Shown here piece after piece: positions 47,458 through 55,421 of a stretch of 64,000 nucleotides of DNA (within the stretch, counting starts at the first letter, position 1; each line of letters begins with the position of its first letter). The notes beneath the pieces are model-generated. The model ran no database searches. It saw nothing but the letters and a program-made list of their open reading frames with translations, and had not been told where the DNA came from. Position numbers and translations under genes: made by a program. The DNA is from Streptomyces sp. H27-H5 (GTDB lineage Bacteria > Actinomycetota > Actinomycetes > Streptomycetales > Streptomycetaceae), in contig NZ_JAPNLK010000035.1 of assembly GCF_026627505.1 (NCBI RefSeq), positions 19,051 to 83,050 of the forward strand, written 5' to 3'.

Positions 47458-50391
47458 ATGCGCTTTCGCGGGAAGTCCATCCGCCGGAAGATCGTGGCGT
47501 TGCTCCTTGTGCCGCTCGTCTCCCTGACCGCCCTCTGGGGGTTCTCGACGGTCATCACCGGCCGACAGGCCGTCCAACTCCTCGACGTCGCCTACGTCAT
47601 CGAGAAGGTCGGCTACCCCATCGAGGACGTCGTCCGGGTCATCCAGAAGGAACGCCGCCAGACCCTCGTCCTCATCGGCGACCCGCGGGCCTCGGTTGCC
47701 ACCGCCGAGCTGACCAGGAGCCGCGCCGCCACCGACGCCGCCGTCCGGACCATCACCGAGAACGCGAAGGACCCGGAGGTGATGGACGAACTCGCCCCCG
47801 AGACCGCCCAGCGCCTGCGTTCCATCCTCGAAGCCTTCCGCGGCATCGAGGCGCTGCGCCGCTCCGTCGACCGCAACAGCCTCGACACGAACCAGGCCCT
47901 GGAGCTCTACAGCCGACTCGTCGACCCCGGCCACGAGTTCCTCATGAATCTCCACGCCCTGGAGAACGTGGAGATGGACAAGCAGGGCCGCGCACTCGTC
48001 GGCATCACCCGGGCCCGCGAGACGCTCTCCCGCGAGGACGCCGTCGTCGCCGCGGCCCTGGCGGCCAAGGTCGTCAGCCCCGTCGACGTCCGCAGCGTCT
48101 CGGACCTCGCCGCCAACCGCGCGCTGCTCTACGAGTTCAACCTCGCCATCCTCCCGGCCGACGACCGCACCCTCTTCGAGAACTACTGGAACGGCCCCGA
48201 GACCAAGGCCCTGCGCGACGCCGAGGAACGGTTCATCACCGACGGCGCCCGCCGCAACCCGCGCGCCGTCACCGCCGCCCAGTGGGACGAGGCCGCCGGC
48301 AAGGTCCTCGACGAACTCGCCACGATGGGCACCGAGGCCGGAGACCGCTACCAGCTGCGGGTCGAACCCGCCGCGATGAACGTCCTCGTCCAGGCCGCCG
48401 TCGCCGGCATCCTCGGCTTCATCGCCCTGCTCGTCTCCCTCATCCTGTCCGTCCGCATCGGCCGCGACCTGATCCGCGACCTGTCCCGGCTCCGCAAGGA
48501 CGCCCACGAGGCCTCCGGCGTCCGCCTCCCCGGCGTCATGCGCCGGCTCGCCGCCGGTGAACACGTGGACGTGGAGACGGAAGCCCCGCGGCTGGAGTTC
48601 GAGAAGGACGAGGTCGGCCAGGTCGCCCTCGCGCTCAACAGCCTCCAACGCGCCGCCGTCGAAGCGGCAGTCAAACAGGCGGAACTGCGCCGCGGCGTCT
48701 CCGAGGTCTTCGTCAACCTCGCCCGCCGCAACCAGGTCCTGCTGCACCGCCAGTTGACCCTGCTCGACACCATGGAACGGCGCACCGAGGACACCGAGGA
48801 ACTCGCGGACCTCTTCCGCCTGGACCACATGACCACCCGCATGCGCCGCCACGCGGAGGGACTGGTGATCCTCTCCGGCGCCGCCCCCTCACGCCAGTGG
48901 CGCAAGCCGGTCCAGCTCATGGACGTCGTGCGCGCCGCCGTCGCCGAGGTCGAGGACTACGAGCGCATCGAGGTGCGCCGCCTCCCGCGCATCGGCATCG
49001 AGGGCCCCGCCGTCGCCGACGTCACCCACCTCGTCGCGGAACTCCTGGAGAACGCCACCGTGTTCTCGCCGCCGCACACCGCGGTCCAGGTACACGGCGA
49101 ACGCGTCGCCAACGGCTTCACCCTGGAGATCCACGACCGCGGCCTCGGCATGAACCCGGAAGCGCTCCTCGACGCCAACCTCAGGCTCGCCGAGACCCCC
49201 GAGTTCGAACTGTCCGACACCGACCGGCTGGGCCTGTTCGTGGTCAGCCGGCTCGCCCGCCGCCACGGCATCCGGATCGTCCTCCAGCACAGCCCGTACG
49301 GAGGCACCACCGCGGTGGTCTTCCTCCCCGTGGAACTCCTCACCGAGGCCCCCGACACCAACGGCACCGGCATCCGCCTCGACGGGCTCAAGCCCGCCGC
49401 CGCCGCGAAGCTCGGCAAGGGCGCGGGCCGGCCGGGATCCACCGCCATCGAGGGGGCGCCGGCCGGTCGGCCGTTGCCCCCGGGCGTCCTGAACGGCCCG
49501 GTCGAGCTGGAGAGCCCCCCCGGCCTCCTGGGACTGGACGACATCGACGAACCCACCACCCCCGACGAGGTCGCCGCCGGGATCGCCGGCCTGACCGGGG
49601 TCGGCGGCCGGCCGCCGATGGCCACGCTCGACGACGAGACCCCGCCCGGAGGCATACCGCGCAGCGCCCTGCTGGGCCTGCGCCCCGCCGGCCGCCCGAA
49701 CACCGACCGGCTCGCGGAGCGCGGCGCGGCCTGGAAGGGCGACCGGATCGGCGACCGCGGCGCGGACCGCCGGCGGGAACTCAACCGCGAGCACGACGGC
49801 GACGGCGACCGCGAGCCGTTGACCCCGACCGGCCCCGTGCGGCCCGCGCACCCGCGCCCGGACACCGTGTCCACGCCCCGCCCGGAGGCCCCGCGCGGTT
49901 CGGGCACGGTCCCCCTGCCCCGTCGTCGTCCCGCCCCGACCCTGGTGGCGGAACACGGCCGGCGCGTGGAACCGCGCGCGACGCCCCCGCTCTCGCCGGT
50001 CGGCCGGGCCGGCCAGGACCGCTCCGGTACGACGCCCCGCGCCGAGGCCTTCCGCACCGAGGCCTCCCGCCCCGAGGCGCCCGGATCCCCCCAGGCCTCC
50101 GGGGCCGCCCGGGTCCCCAGGCCGGCCCAGGCCCCCGCCGGCCTGCCCCGCCGGGTCCGCCAGGCCAACCTGGCGCCCCAGCTCAAGAACTCCCCGGCCG
50201 CCGCCCCGGCCGAAGCCGCCGTCGAACCGGTCGAGGACCGGGACGCGGAGGAGGTACGCACCCGCATGTCCGCCCTCCAGCGCGGCTGGACCGCGGGACG
50301 CAATCAGCACGCATCGCAGCAGTCCGCGGCGGCGGCAGGCACCCCCGCCGCCGCGGATCCCGGATACGAGAACGAAGGGGACGGTCGATGA
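47458..50391 (+). CDS. cvnA: Conservon sensor-kinase-like protein CvnA
   Basis: 977-aa membrane protein heading a cvnABCD conservon. One helix lies at about 10-32, then an extracytoplasmic nitrate/nitrite-sensing (NIT)-like helical domain (about 45-300). A second helix (308-332) leads to a HAMP-like linker and an HATPase domain with N box ELLENATVF (about 528), G1 DRGLGMN (about 560) and G2 RLGLFVVSRLARRHG (about 590). No classical H-box is evident, as for other CvnA proteins. The last 320 residues are a Pro/Arg/Gly-rich disordered tail. GGGGAGG precedes ATG 47458. The stop overlaps cvnB as ATGA. The complex is thought to act like a eukaryotic G-protein receptor system. Confidence 0.93.
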   Translation: MRFRGKSIRRKIVALLLVPLVSLTALWGFSTVITGRQAVQLLDVAYVIEKVGYPIEDVVRVIQKERRQTLVLIGDPRASVATAELTRSRAATDAAVRTITENAKDPEVMDELAPETAQRLRSILEAFRGIEALRRSVDRNSLDTNQALELYSRLVDPGHEFLMNLHALENVEMDKQGRALVGITRARETLSREDAVVAAALAAKVVSPVDVRSVSDLAANRALLYEFNLAILPADDRTLFENYWNGPETKALRDAEERFITDGARRNPRAVTAAQWDEAAGKVLDELATMGTEAGDRYQLRVEPAAMNVLVQAAVAGILGFIALLVSLILSVRIGRDLIRDLSRLRKDAHEASGVRLPGVMRRLAAGEHVDVETEAPRLEFEKDEVGQVALALNSLQRAAVEAAVKQAELRRGVSEVFVNLARRNQVLLHRQLTLLDTMERRTEDTEELADLFRLDHMTTRMRRHAEGLVILSGAAPSRQWRKPVQLMDVVRAAVAEVEDYERIEVRRLPRIGIEGPAVADVTHLVAELLENATVFSPPHTAVQVHGERVANGFTLEIHDRGLGMNPEALLDANLRLAETPEFELSDTDRLGLFVVSRLARRHGIRIVLQHSPYGGTTAVVFLPVELLTEAPDTNGTGIRLDGLKPAAAAKLGKGAGRPGSTAIEGAPAGRPLPPGVLNGPVELESPPGLLGLDDIDEPTTPDEVAAGIAGLTGVGGRPPMATLDDETPPGGIPRSALLGLRPAGRPNTDRLAERGAAWKGDRIGDRGADRRRELNREHDGDGDREPLTPTGPVRPAHPRPDTVSTPRPEAPRGSGTVPLPRRRPAPTLVAEHGRRVEPRATPPLSPVGRAGQDRSGTTPRAEAFRTEASRPEAPGSPQASGAARVPRPAQAPAGLPRRVRQANLAPQLKNSPAAAPAEAAVEPVEDRDAEEVRTRMSALQRGWTAGRNQHASQQSAAAAGTPAAADPGYENEGDGR

Positions 50392-50825
50392 CCGCACCGC
50401 AGACCGGCAACGACACCTGGGGCCGCGGCTCCGGCCCGCTCAACTGGCTCCTCGACGAGCTGGTCGACAAGGTCGGCAGCATCCGCAAGGCGGTGGTGCT
50501 CTCCGGTGACGGCCTGCCCACCGGCAGCTCCAAGGACCTGACGCGCGAGGACAGCGAGCACCTGGCCGCCGTGGCGTCCGGCTTCCACAGCCTGGCCAAG
50601 GGCGTGGGCCGGCACTTCGACTCCGGCCGGGTCCGCCAGACCGTCGTCGAGCTCGACGAGGCCTTCCTGTTCGTCATGGCCGCCGGCGACGGCAGTTGCC
50701 TGGCCGTGCTGGCCGACGCCGAGTCCGACGTCGGCCAGGTCGCGTACGAGATGACCCTGATGGTCAAGCGAGTGGGCGACCACCTGGCGACCGCCCCGCG
50801 CACCGGGCTGCCAGCCGGAGGGTGA
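50388..50825 (+). CDS. cvnB: Conservon protein CvnB (roadblock/LC7 domain)
   Basis: 145-aa cytosolic protein of the roadblock/LC7 fold, the presumed GTPase-activating or regulatory partner of CvnD. Key stretch: LNWLLDELVDKVGSIRKAVVLSGDGLPTGSSKDLTREDSEHLAAVASGFHSLAKGVGRHF, then VVELDEAFLFVMAAGDGSCLAVLADAESDVGQVAYEMTLMVKRVGDHL. The pattern is identical to CvnB proteins of other conservons and related to MglB. The start overlaps the cvnA stop by 4 bases. cvnC follows after 10 bases. Confidence 0.95.
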   Translation: MTAPQTGNDTWGRGSGPLNWLLDELVDKVGSIRKAVVLSGDGLPTGSSKDLTREDSEHLAAVASGFHSLAKGVGRHFDSGRVRQTVVELDEAFLFVMAAGDGSCLAVLADAESDVGQVAYEMTLMVKRVGDHLATAPRTGLPAGG

Positions 50826-50835
50826 GTCGGACGGC

Positions 50836-51273
50836 ATGAGCGATTCAGGTCAGGACCACCCCGCCGACATCCCCGGCAGCCCCGAGACGGTGCCCGATCC
50901 CACGCACTGGTTCGACGACGACGCGGGCCCGGTCGTCCGCCCGTACGCGATGACCCGAGGCCGGACCAGCCACTCGGGTCAGCACCGCCTCGACCTGATC
51001 GCGCTCGTCGTCGCCGAATCGGCGGCCGACGACCCGGTCTGGGACGTGACCCTGTCCCCGGAACACGCCCACATCCTGGGGCTCTGCCGGGGGCGCCCCC
51101 AGTCGGTGGCGGAACTCGCCGCCGAGCTGGACCTGGCGATCGGGGTCGTCCGCGTCCTGATCGGCGATCTCGTGGACGACGAACTGGTCCACGTGACCCG
51201 GCCGGTGCCCCCGGCCGAACTGCCCGACGAATCCATTCTGCGTGAGGTGATCAATGGCCTTCGGGCGCTCTAG
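50836..51273 (+). CDS. cvnC: Conservon protein CvnC (DUF742)
   Basis: 145-aa DUF742 protein. A DDDAGPVVRPYAMTRGRT motif opens the domain, followed by LDLIALVV and a winged-helix-like region LSPEHAHILGLCRGRPQSVAELAAELDLAIGVVRVLIGDLVDDELVHV. That part resembles a DNA-binding fold, although CvnC is generally viewed as part of the membrane-associated complex. It ends LPDESILREVINGLRAL, the standard C-terminus. The last 20 bases overlap the start of cvnD. Confidence 0.95.
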   Translation: MSDSGQDHPADIPGSPETVPDPTHWFDDDAGPVVRPYAMTRGRTSHSGQHRLDLIALVVAESAADDPVWDVTLSPEHAHILGLCRGRPQSVAELAAELDLAIGVVRVLIGDLVDDELVHVTRPVPPAELPDESILREVINGLRAL

Positions 51274-51880
51274 CCGCACCGGCGCGATGCATGCCGTGTC
51301 GCCGGTCGAGCCGCTGACCTTGAAGATCCTGGTCGCGGGCGGTTTCGGGGTGGGCAAGACCACCCTGGTCAGTGCGGTGAGTGAGATCAGACCGCTGCGG
51401 ACGGAGGAACAACTCTCCGAACCCGGCATCGGCATCGACGACATCGGGGGAGTGGAGGGCAAGACCACCACCACCGTGGCCATGGACTTCGGCCGCATCA
51501 CCCTCCGCGAGGACCTGGTGCTCTACCTGTTCGGCACCCCCGGACAGGATCGCTTCTGGTTCCTCTGGGACGAGCTGGCCCAAGGGTCCCTCGGCGCGGT
51601 CGTCCTCGCCGACACCCGCCGGCTCGCCGACTGCTTCGCCGCCGTCGACTACTTCGAGCGGCGCGGCATCCCGTTCGTGGTCGCGGTCAACTGCTTCGAC
51701 GGCGCCGACCGGCACCCGGTGGTGACCGTCCGGGAGGCCCTCGACCTCGACGCCGGGGTACCGGTGCTGTTGTGCGACGCCCGCGACCGCGAGTCCGTCA
51801 AGGACGTGCTGGTGGGGGTCGTGGAGCACGCCATGTCACTGGCCCGGGCCCGCCGCCGGATGACGGCGGCCGGCGCCTGA
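51254..51880 (+). CDS. cvnD: Conservon GTPase CvnD
   Basis: 208-aa small GTPase, the switch of the conservon. G1 is LVAGGFGVGKTTLVSAVSEI, switch II DLVLYLFGTPGQDRFWFLWDELAQG, and VVAVNCFDGA replaces the usual NKxD loop. These are the features of the Streptomyces ATP/GTP-binding conservon proteins related to MglA. Overlap of 20 bases with cvnC implies coupled translation. A strong hairpin follows 66 bases after the stop. In S. coelicolor only some conservons carry an extra P450 (cvnE), and none is present here. Confidence 0.95.
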   Translation: MAFGRSSRTGAMHAVSPVEPLTLKILVAGGFGVGKTTLVSAVSEIRPLRTEEQLSEPGIGIDDIGGVEGKTTTTVAMDFGRITLREDLVLYLFGTPGQDRFWFLWDELAQGSLGAVVLADTRRLADCFAAVDYFERRGIPFVVAVNCFDGADRHPVVTVREALDLDAGVPVLLCDARDRESVKDVLVGVVEHAMSLARARRRMTAAGA

Positions 51881-51946
51881 ACGAGCGCCCCGCGCGGAAC
51901 CGGGTCGACCGGGATCCGAGCCCCCGGGCGCTCCCCGCGCATGGAG

Positions 51947-51982
51947 GCGGCCCGTACCCCCGCCGACTGGGGTACGGGCCGC
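51947..51982. terminator. Bidirectional terminator between cvnD and the thiolase-like gene
   Basis: Perfect 14-bp stem (51947-51960 with 51969-51982) around an 8-base loop, between convergent genes. Confidence 0.8.
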
Positions 51983-52095
51983 AGCTCACATGGGGGGTCA
52001 CGGGATTCCGGGCGCGGCGCGGGACCGTGCAGCGAGTGTGAACCCGCCACCAGGGGTCGTCAAGACCCCGGACCACAGCCGCCGCCGTGCGCGGG

Positions 52096-53286
52096 TCACC
52101 GTACGACGACGACGGCCGATCCGTGCCCGAACAGCCCCTGGTTCGCGGTGATCCCGGCCCGCGCGCCCGGCACCTGCCGCTCCCCGGCCGTGCCCCGCAA
52201 CTGCCAGGTCAGCTCGCACACCTGGGCTATCGCCTGCGCCGGCACCGCCTCCCCGAAGGAGGCCAGCCCGCCGCTGGTGTTGACCGGAACCCGGCCCCCG
52301 AGCGCGGTCGCCCCCTCCCGGACGAGCTTGGCGCCCTCCCCCTCACCGCAGAGGCCGATGTCCTCGTACCACTCCAACTCCAGTGCCGTGGACAGGTCGT
52401 ACACCTCCGCGAGCGACAGGTCGTCCGGCCCCAGCCCCGCCTCCTCGTACGCGGCGCGCGCGATGGACGCCCGGAAGGACCCGGCCGCAGGCCGTACGGC
52501 GGTCATCGAATCGGTGGCGATGTCCGGCAGGTCGAGGACGGTACGGGGATACGTGGGCGTCACCGTCGACACCGCCCGGATCCGCACCGGGTCCGCCACC
52601 CCCCGCGAGCGGGCGTAGTCCATGCTGCTCAGCACCAGCGCGGCGCCCCCGTCGGAGGTGGCGCAGATGTCCAGCAGCCGCAGCGGGTCGGCGACGATCG
52701 CGGAGGCCGCCACCTCCTCGGCGGTCACGGTCTTGCGGTAGCGGGCGTGCGGGTTGAGCGCGCCCGCCGCCGCGTTCTTCACCTTGACGCGCGCGAAGTC
52801 CTCACCGGTGTCCCCGTACAGGGCCATCCGCCGACGGGCGTACAGCGCGAAGTACGCCGGGTTGGTGGCGCCCAGCACCCGGAAGCGCAACCAGTCCGGA
52901 TCGTCCGGCCGGTTCCCGCCGGCAGGGGCGAAGAACCCCTTGGGGGCGGCATCCGCGCCCACCACCAGCACCACGTCGGCCAGCCCGGCCAGGATCTGCG
53001 CCCGGGCCGCCCCGATGGCCTGGGCACCGGACGCGCAGGCCGCGTACACGCTGGTCACGCGCGCCCCCTGCCAGCCGAGCGCCTGCGCGAAGGTCGCCCC
53101 GGCCACGTAACCGGGATAGCCCGACCGCACGGTGTCGGCCCCGACGATCGACTGCACGTCGGTCCAGTCCAGCCGTGCGTCGGCCAGCGCCGACCGGGCG
53201 GCGATCCGGCCGTACTCGACGAACCCCCGCCCCCACTTGCCCCACGGATGCATCCCGGCCCCGAGGACGGCCACGTCGGCGCTCAC
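52096..53286 (-). CDS. Thiolase-like lipid-transfer protein
   Basis: 396-aa protein of the thiolase superfamily, SCP2/lipid-transfer type. It has the N-terminal thiolase half with the nucleophile position in SVYAACASGAQAIGAARAQI (Cys) and C-terminal AVVNTSGG-like loops (GRVPVNTSGGLASFGEAVPA, GITANQGLFGHGSAVVV). In actinobacteria such proteins pair with a DUF35 OB-fold protein. Together they act as retro-aldolases or thiolases in steroid or fatty acid side-chain degradation. Exactly that partner lies upstream with a 4-base GTGA overlap. Substrate not determined. The operon is preceded by a palindromic operator candidate. Confidence 0.9.
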   Translation of the reverse strand: MSADVAVLGAGMHPWGKWGRGFVEYGRIAARSALADARLDWTDVQSIVGADTVRSGYPGYVAGATFAQALGWQGARVTSVYAACASGAQAIGAARAQILAGLADVVLVVGADAAPKGFFAPAGGNRPDDPDWLRFRVLGATNPAYFALYARRRMALYGDTGEDFARVKVKNAAAGALNPHARYRKTVTAEEVAASAIVADPLRLLDICATSDGGAALVLSSMDYARSRGVADPVRIRAVSTVTPTYPRTVLDLPDIATDSMTAVRPAAGSFRASIARAAYEEAGLGPDDLSLAEVYDLSTALELEWYEDIGLCGEGEGAKLVREGATALGGRVPVNTSGGLASFGEAVPAQAIAQVCELTWQLRGTAGERQVPGARAGITANQGLFGHGSAVVVVR

Positions 53287-53738
53287 GCGCGCACCTCCAC
53301 CGGCCGGAACCGCCACGTGGTCCAGACGGTCTCGTCGTCCTCGTTCAGCACCCCGCCGACCACCTCGACCTCCATCCCGACCGCCAGGTCGGCGACGGTC
53401 ACCCCGGGCGCCGCCTGCCCGAGCACGACCATGCCCTCGGCCTCCAGCTCCACCGCGACCAGGGTGTACGGCTCCCAGGGCTCGGCGGGGTCGGACACGT
53501 AGGGCGCGGGGGGCCGGTACCGCCCGTCCGTGTAGGACCAGACCCGCCCGCGCGGGGACAGCGGCACCTCCACGAGCCGCCCGTCACCCGGGCAGTGCGG
53601 ATTGCGGCAGCAGGCGTCCTCGCGCGGGAAGAACACGGCGGCGCAGGCGGAACACCGGGTGCCGAGCAGCCGAAAATCGCCGCCCGCCTCCGTCCCGGTG
53701 AACCACCCGCTCACGACGGGTGTGCGTGTGCGTTCCAA
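53283..53738 (-). CDS. DUF35 Zn-ribbon/OB-fold partner protein
   Basis: 151-aa acyl-CoA-associated protein. The rubredoxin-like zinc ribbon is CSACAAVFFPREDACCRNPHC, followed by an OB-fold (GRVWSYTDGRYRPPAPYVSDPAEPWEPYTLVAVELEAEGMVVLGQAAPGVTVADLAVGMEVEVV). It binds and assists the thiolase-like protein whose gene overlaps its stop codon. TTG 53738 was chosen because GGGGAGGGG lies just before it and the family normally starts about here. A GTG at 53786 would add 16 residues and run through the palindromic operator. Confidence 0.88.
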   Translation of the reverse strand: MERTRTPVVSGWFTGTEAGGDFRLLGTRCSACAAVFFPREDACCRNPHCPGDGRLVEVPLSPRGRVWSYTDGRYRPPAPYVSDPAEPWEPYTLVAVELEAEGMVVLGQAAPGVTVADLAVGMEVEVVGGVLNEDDETVWTTWRFRPVEVRA

Positions 53739-53757
53739 GGCCCCTCCCCGAATCGAC

Positions 53758-53776
53758 TTCTGACGGATCGTCAGAA
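53758..53776. promoter_or_regulatory. Perfect palindrome TTCTGACG-GAT-CGTCAGAA, candidate operator
   Basis: Perfect 8-bp arms (53758-53765, 53769-53776) around a 3-base centre, 20 bases upstream of the OB-fold gene start. This is the typical size and symmetry of a TetR-family site. It shares TTCTGACG-N3-CGTCA with 20512-20530. Confidence 0.65.
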
Positions 53777-53801
53777 AGTCTCGCACGGGGTCGGCTCCCG
53801 G

Positions 53802-54140
53802 TCACCGGTTCTCGGCGAGCCACTTCCGGGCGATCTCGTCCAGCTCCGCGTCCCGCCCGGCCAGCATCATCCGGATCATCCGCGCGTCCCCGCGCAGCGA
53901 CCAGCCCGGATGCCCGAAGGTGGCCGGGTTGTTCCCCTCGATGAGGAAGTGCGCCGGCCAGGCCGTCCCGTAACCGATCAGCGGCAGGGCGGCGAGGTGG
54001 CGTCGACGGCCGCGTGCCACCCCGTACACGGACAGGGCGAGCCCGCCGAGCGTCCCGGCGAGGTGCACCCAGCGGGTGGCGGCCTTGGAGTGCATCGCGA
54101 CGTAGTAGGGCCAGAATTCCTCGTACGAACCGAAAGTCAT
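53802..54140 (-). CDS. DUF962/Mpo1-like membrane protein
   Basis: 112-aa protein with the Mpo1 (DUF962) pattern: FWPYYVAMHSKAATRWVHLAGTLGGLALSVYGVARGRRRHLAALPLIGYGTAWPAHFLIEGNNPATFGHPGWSLRGDARMIRMMLAG. The HxxxxxR-HxxGT and AHFLIEGNNPATF blocks match the iron-binding histidine region of yeast Mpo1. Yeast Mpo1 is a dioxygenase that shortens 2-hydroxy fatty acids. Two to three membrane helices are expected. Bacterial function is untested. Lies next to lipid-related genes on the same strand. Confidence 0.87.
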   Translation of the reverse strand: MTFGSYEEFWPYYVAMHSKAATRWVHLAGTLGGLALSVYGVARGRRRHLAALPLIGYGTAWPAHFLIEGNNPATFGHPGWSLRGDARMIRMMLAGRDAELDEIARKWLAENR

Positions 54141-54153
54141 GCGGGCACCGTAC

Positions 54154-54882
54154 TCAGGGCCGCACCGCCGCGACAGAGACCGGGAAGTCGAAGTACCGGT
54201 CGGGGAAGGCCTCGGGGCGGTACGTGAAGTGCCACCACTCCTGCGGGAGGTTCACGAAACCGTGCCCGGCCAGCGCCCGCCCCAACACCTCCCGGTTCTC
54301 CCGCGCCGCACCGACCACCCGCGGATCGGCGGTGTGGGAGAGCGGATCGAAGAAGTCGAACGCCGTCCCCATGTCCACCGGCCCCCCACCCGGCACCCGT
54401 ACCAACGTCACGTCCACCGTGCTCCCGCGACTGTGCCCCGACCTCGGGGCCACATAGCCCTCCGGGATCAGCCGGGACTTGTCCACCCGCGGATGGAACT
54501 CCTCCTTCGTCGACCGGTCCCCCTCGTCCGCGGCCCACCGCACGAACCGGTCCACGGCCCGCTGCGGCCGGTAGCAGTCGTACACGAGCAGCGACAGGCC
54601 CGCGCGCAACAGCCGTGCCTGAGCCCTCCGCAAGGCCTCCGCGGCCGGTCGGGCGAGCAGACAGACGGGCTCCTCGTACCCCTCGACGGGCCGACCCGTG
54701 AAATTCCGCGCCGACGCGTACCGCACGTCCTGACCGATCGTCGGATCCACGTCCGCCAACGCCACGAACCCCGCCGGCGCGACCTCCTCCGCCACGAACC
54801 CCGGCGGCGGGGGCCCCGTCAGACCCGTCACCAGCGCACCCGACAACGCCACGACCACCATCGTCCTCATGCGCCCTGGCAT
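54154..54882 (-). CDS. VanX-type D-Ala-D-Ala dipeptidase, exported
   Basis: 242-aa peptidase M15D. Residues 1-30 look like a signal peptide or membrane anchor (MRTMVVVALSGALVTGL). VanX motifs: FVALADVDPTIGQDVRYASARNFTGRPVEGYEEPVCLLARPAAEALRRAQARLLRAGLSLLVYDCYRP, the zinc motif SGHSRGSTVDVTLV (H and D ligands), and the catalytic Glu and third His in LPQEWWHFTYRPE. Unlike VanX of glycopeptide resistance clusters it appears exported and has no vanHA neighbours, so a role in peptidoglycan turnover or nutrient dipeptide use is more likely. ATG 54882, with ATG 54870 as an alternative. Confidence 0.9.
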   Translation of the reverse strand: MPGRMRTMVVVALSGALVTGLTGPPPPGFVAEEVAPAGFVALADVDPTIGQDVRYASARNFTGRPVEGYEEPVCLLARPAAEALRRAQARLLRAGLSLLVYDCYRPQRAVDRFVRWAADEGDRSTKEEFHPRVDKSRLIPEGYVAPRSGHSRGSTVDVTLVRVPGGGPVDMGTAFDFFDPLSHTADPRVVGAARENREVLGRALAGHGFVNLPQEWWHFTYRPEAFPDRYFDFPVSVAAVRP

Positions 54883-54893
54883 ACCATCACCGG

Positions 54894-55403
54894 ATGCCGG
54901 AACAGCCGAGGGACGCGCACTGCTCCACCTGCGGAGCCCCGTTCGACACCACCGCCTGGCCCCGTACGTGCACCGCGTGCGGCGCCACCGCCTACCGCAA
55001 CCCGCTCCCGGTGGCCGTCACCCTCCTCCCCGTCGAGGACGCCGACGGCACCGGCCTGGTCGTCATCACCCGCACCATCGAACCGGCCCTGGGCGGCGTC
55101 GCCCTCCCCGGCGGCTTCATCGACTTCGGCGAGGACTGGCGGGAAGCGGTGGTCCGCGAACTGCGCGAGGAGACCGGCATCGAAGCCGACGCCCGCGAGG
55201 TCACCCTCGCCGACGCCAAGAGCTCACCGGCCGGCCACCTGCTCCTCTTCGGCCTGCTGCCCCGCCGCCCGGCCGCCGACCTCCCCGCGTCCGTCCCCAC
55301 CGACGAGACCACCGGCTGGCACCTGCTGCGCGAACCGACCGACCTGGCGTTCCCCCTGCACACCGAGGCGGCGGCCGCCTGGTTCGCCGGCTCCTACGCC
55401 TGA
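54894..55403 (+). CDS. NUDIX hydrolase with N-terminal zinc ribbon
   Basis: 169-aa hydrolase. The N-terminal zinc ribbon is CSTCGAPFDTTAWPRTCTACGATAYRNPLP, as in NudC-like and NUDIX proteins of unknown substrate. The NUDIX box is intact: GGFIDFGEDWREAVVRELREETGI fits Gx5Ex7REUxEExGU, giving the magnesium site. The C-terminal part ends TEAAAAWFAGSYA. ATG 54894 is only 11 bases from the divergent dipeptidase start, so both promoters lie inside coding sequence or the mRNAs are leaderless. Substrate unknown, and NADH or nucleoside diphosphate derivatives are possible. Confidence 0.9.
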   Translation: MPEQPRDAHCSTCGAPFDTTAWPRTCTACGATAYRNPLPVAVTLLPVEDADGTGLVVITRTIEPALGGVALPGGFIDFGEDWREAVVRELREETGIEADAREVTLADAKSSPAGHLLLFGLLPRRPAADLPASVPTDETTGWHLLREPTDLAFPLHTEAAAAWFAGSYA

Positions 55404-55421
55404 CCCCCCCGGCGACAGCCC

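Noticed and set aside
54154..54882. Part of a vancomycin resistance (vanHAX) cluster
   Set aside because: No vanH or vanA neighbours, and the protein has an export signal, unlike cytosolic VanX.
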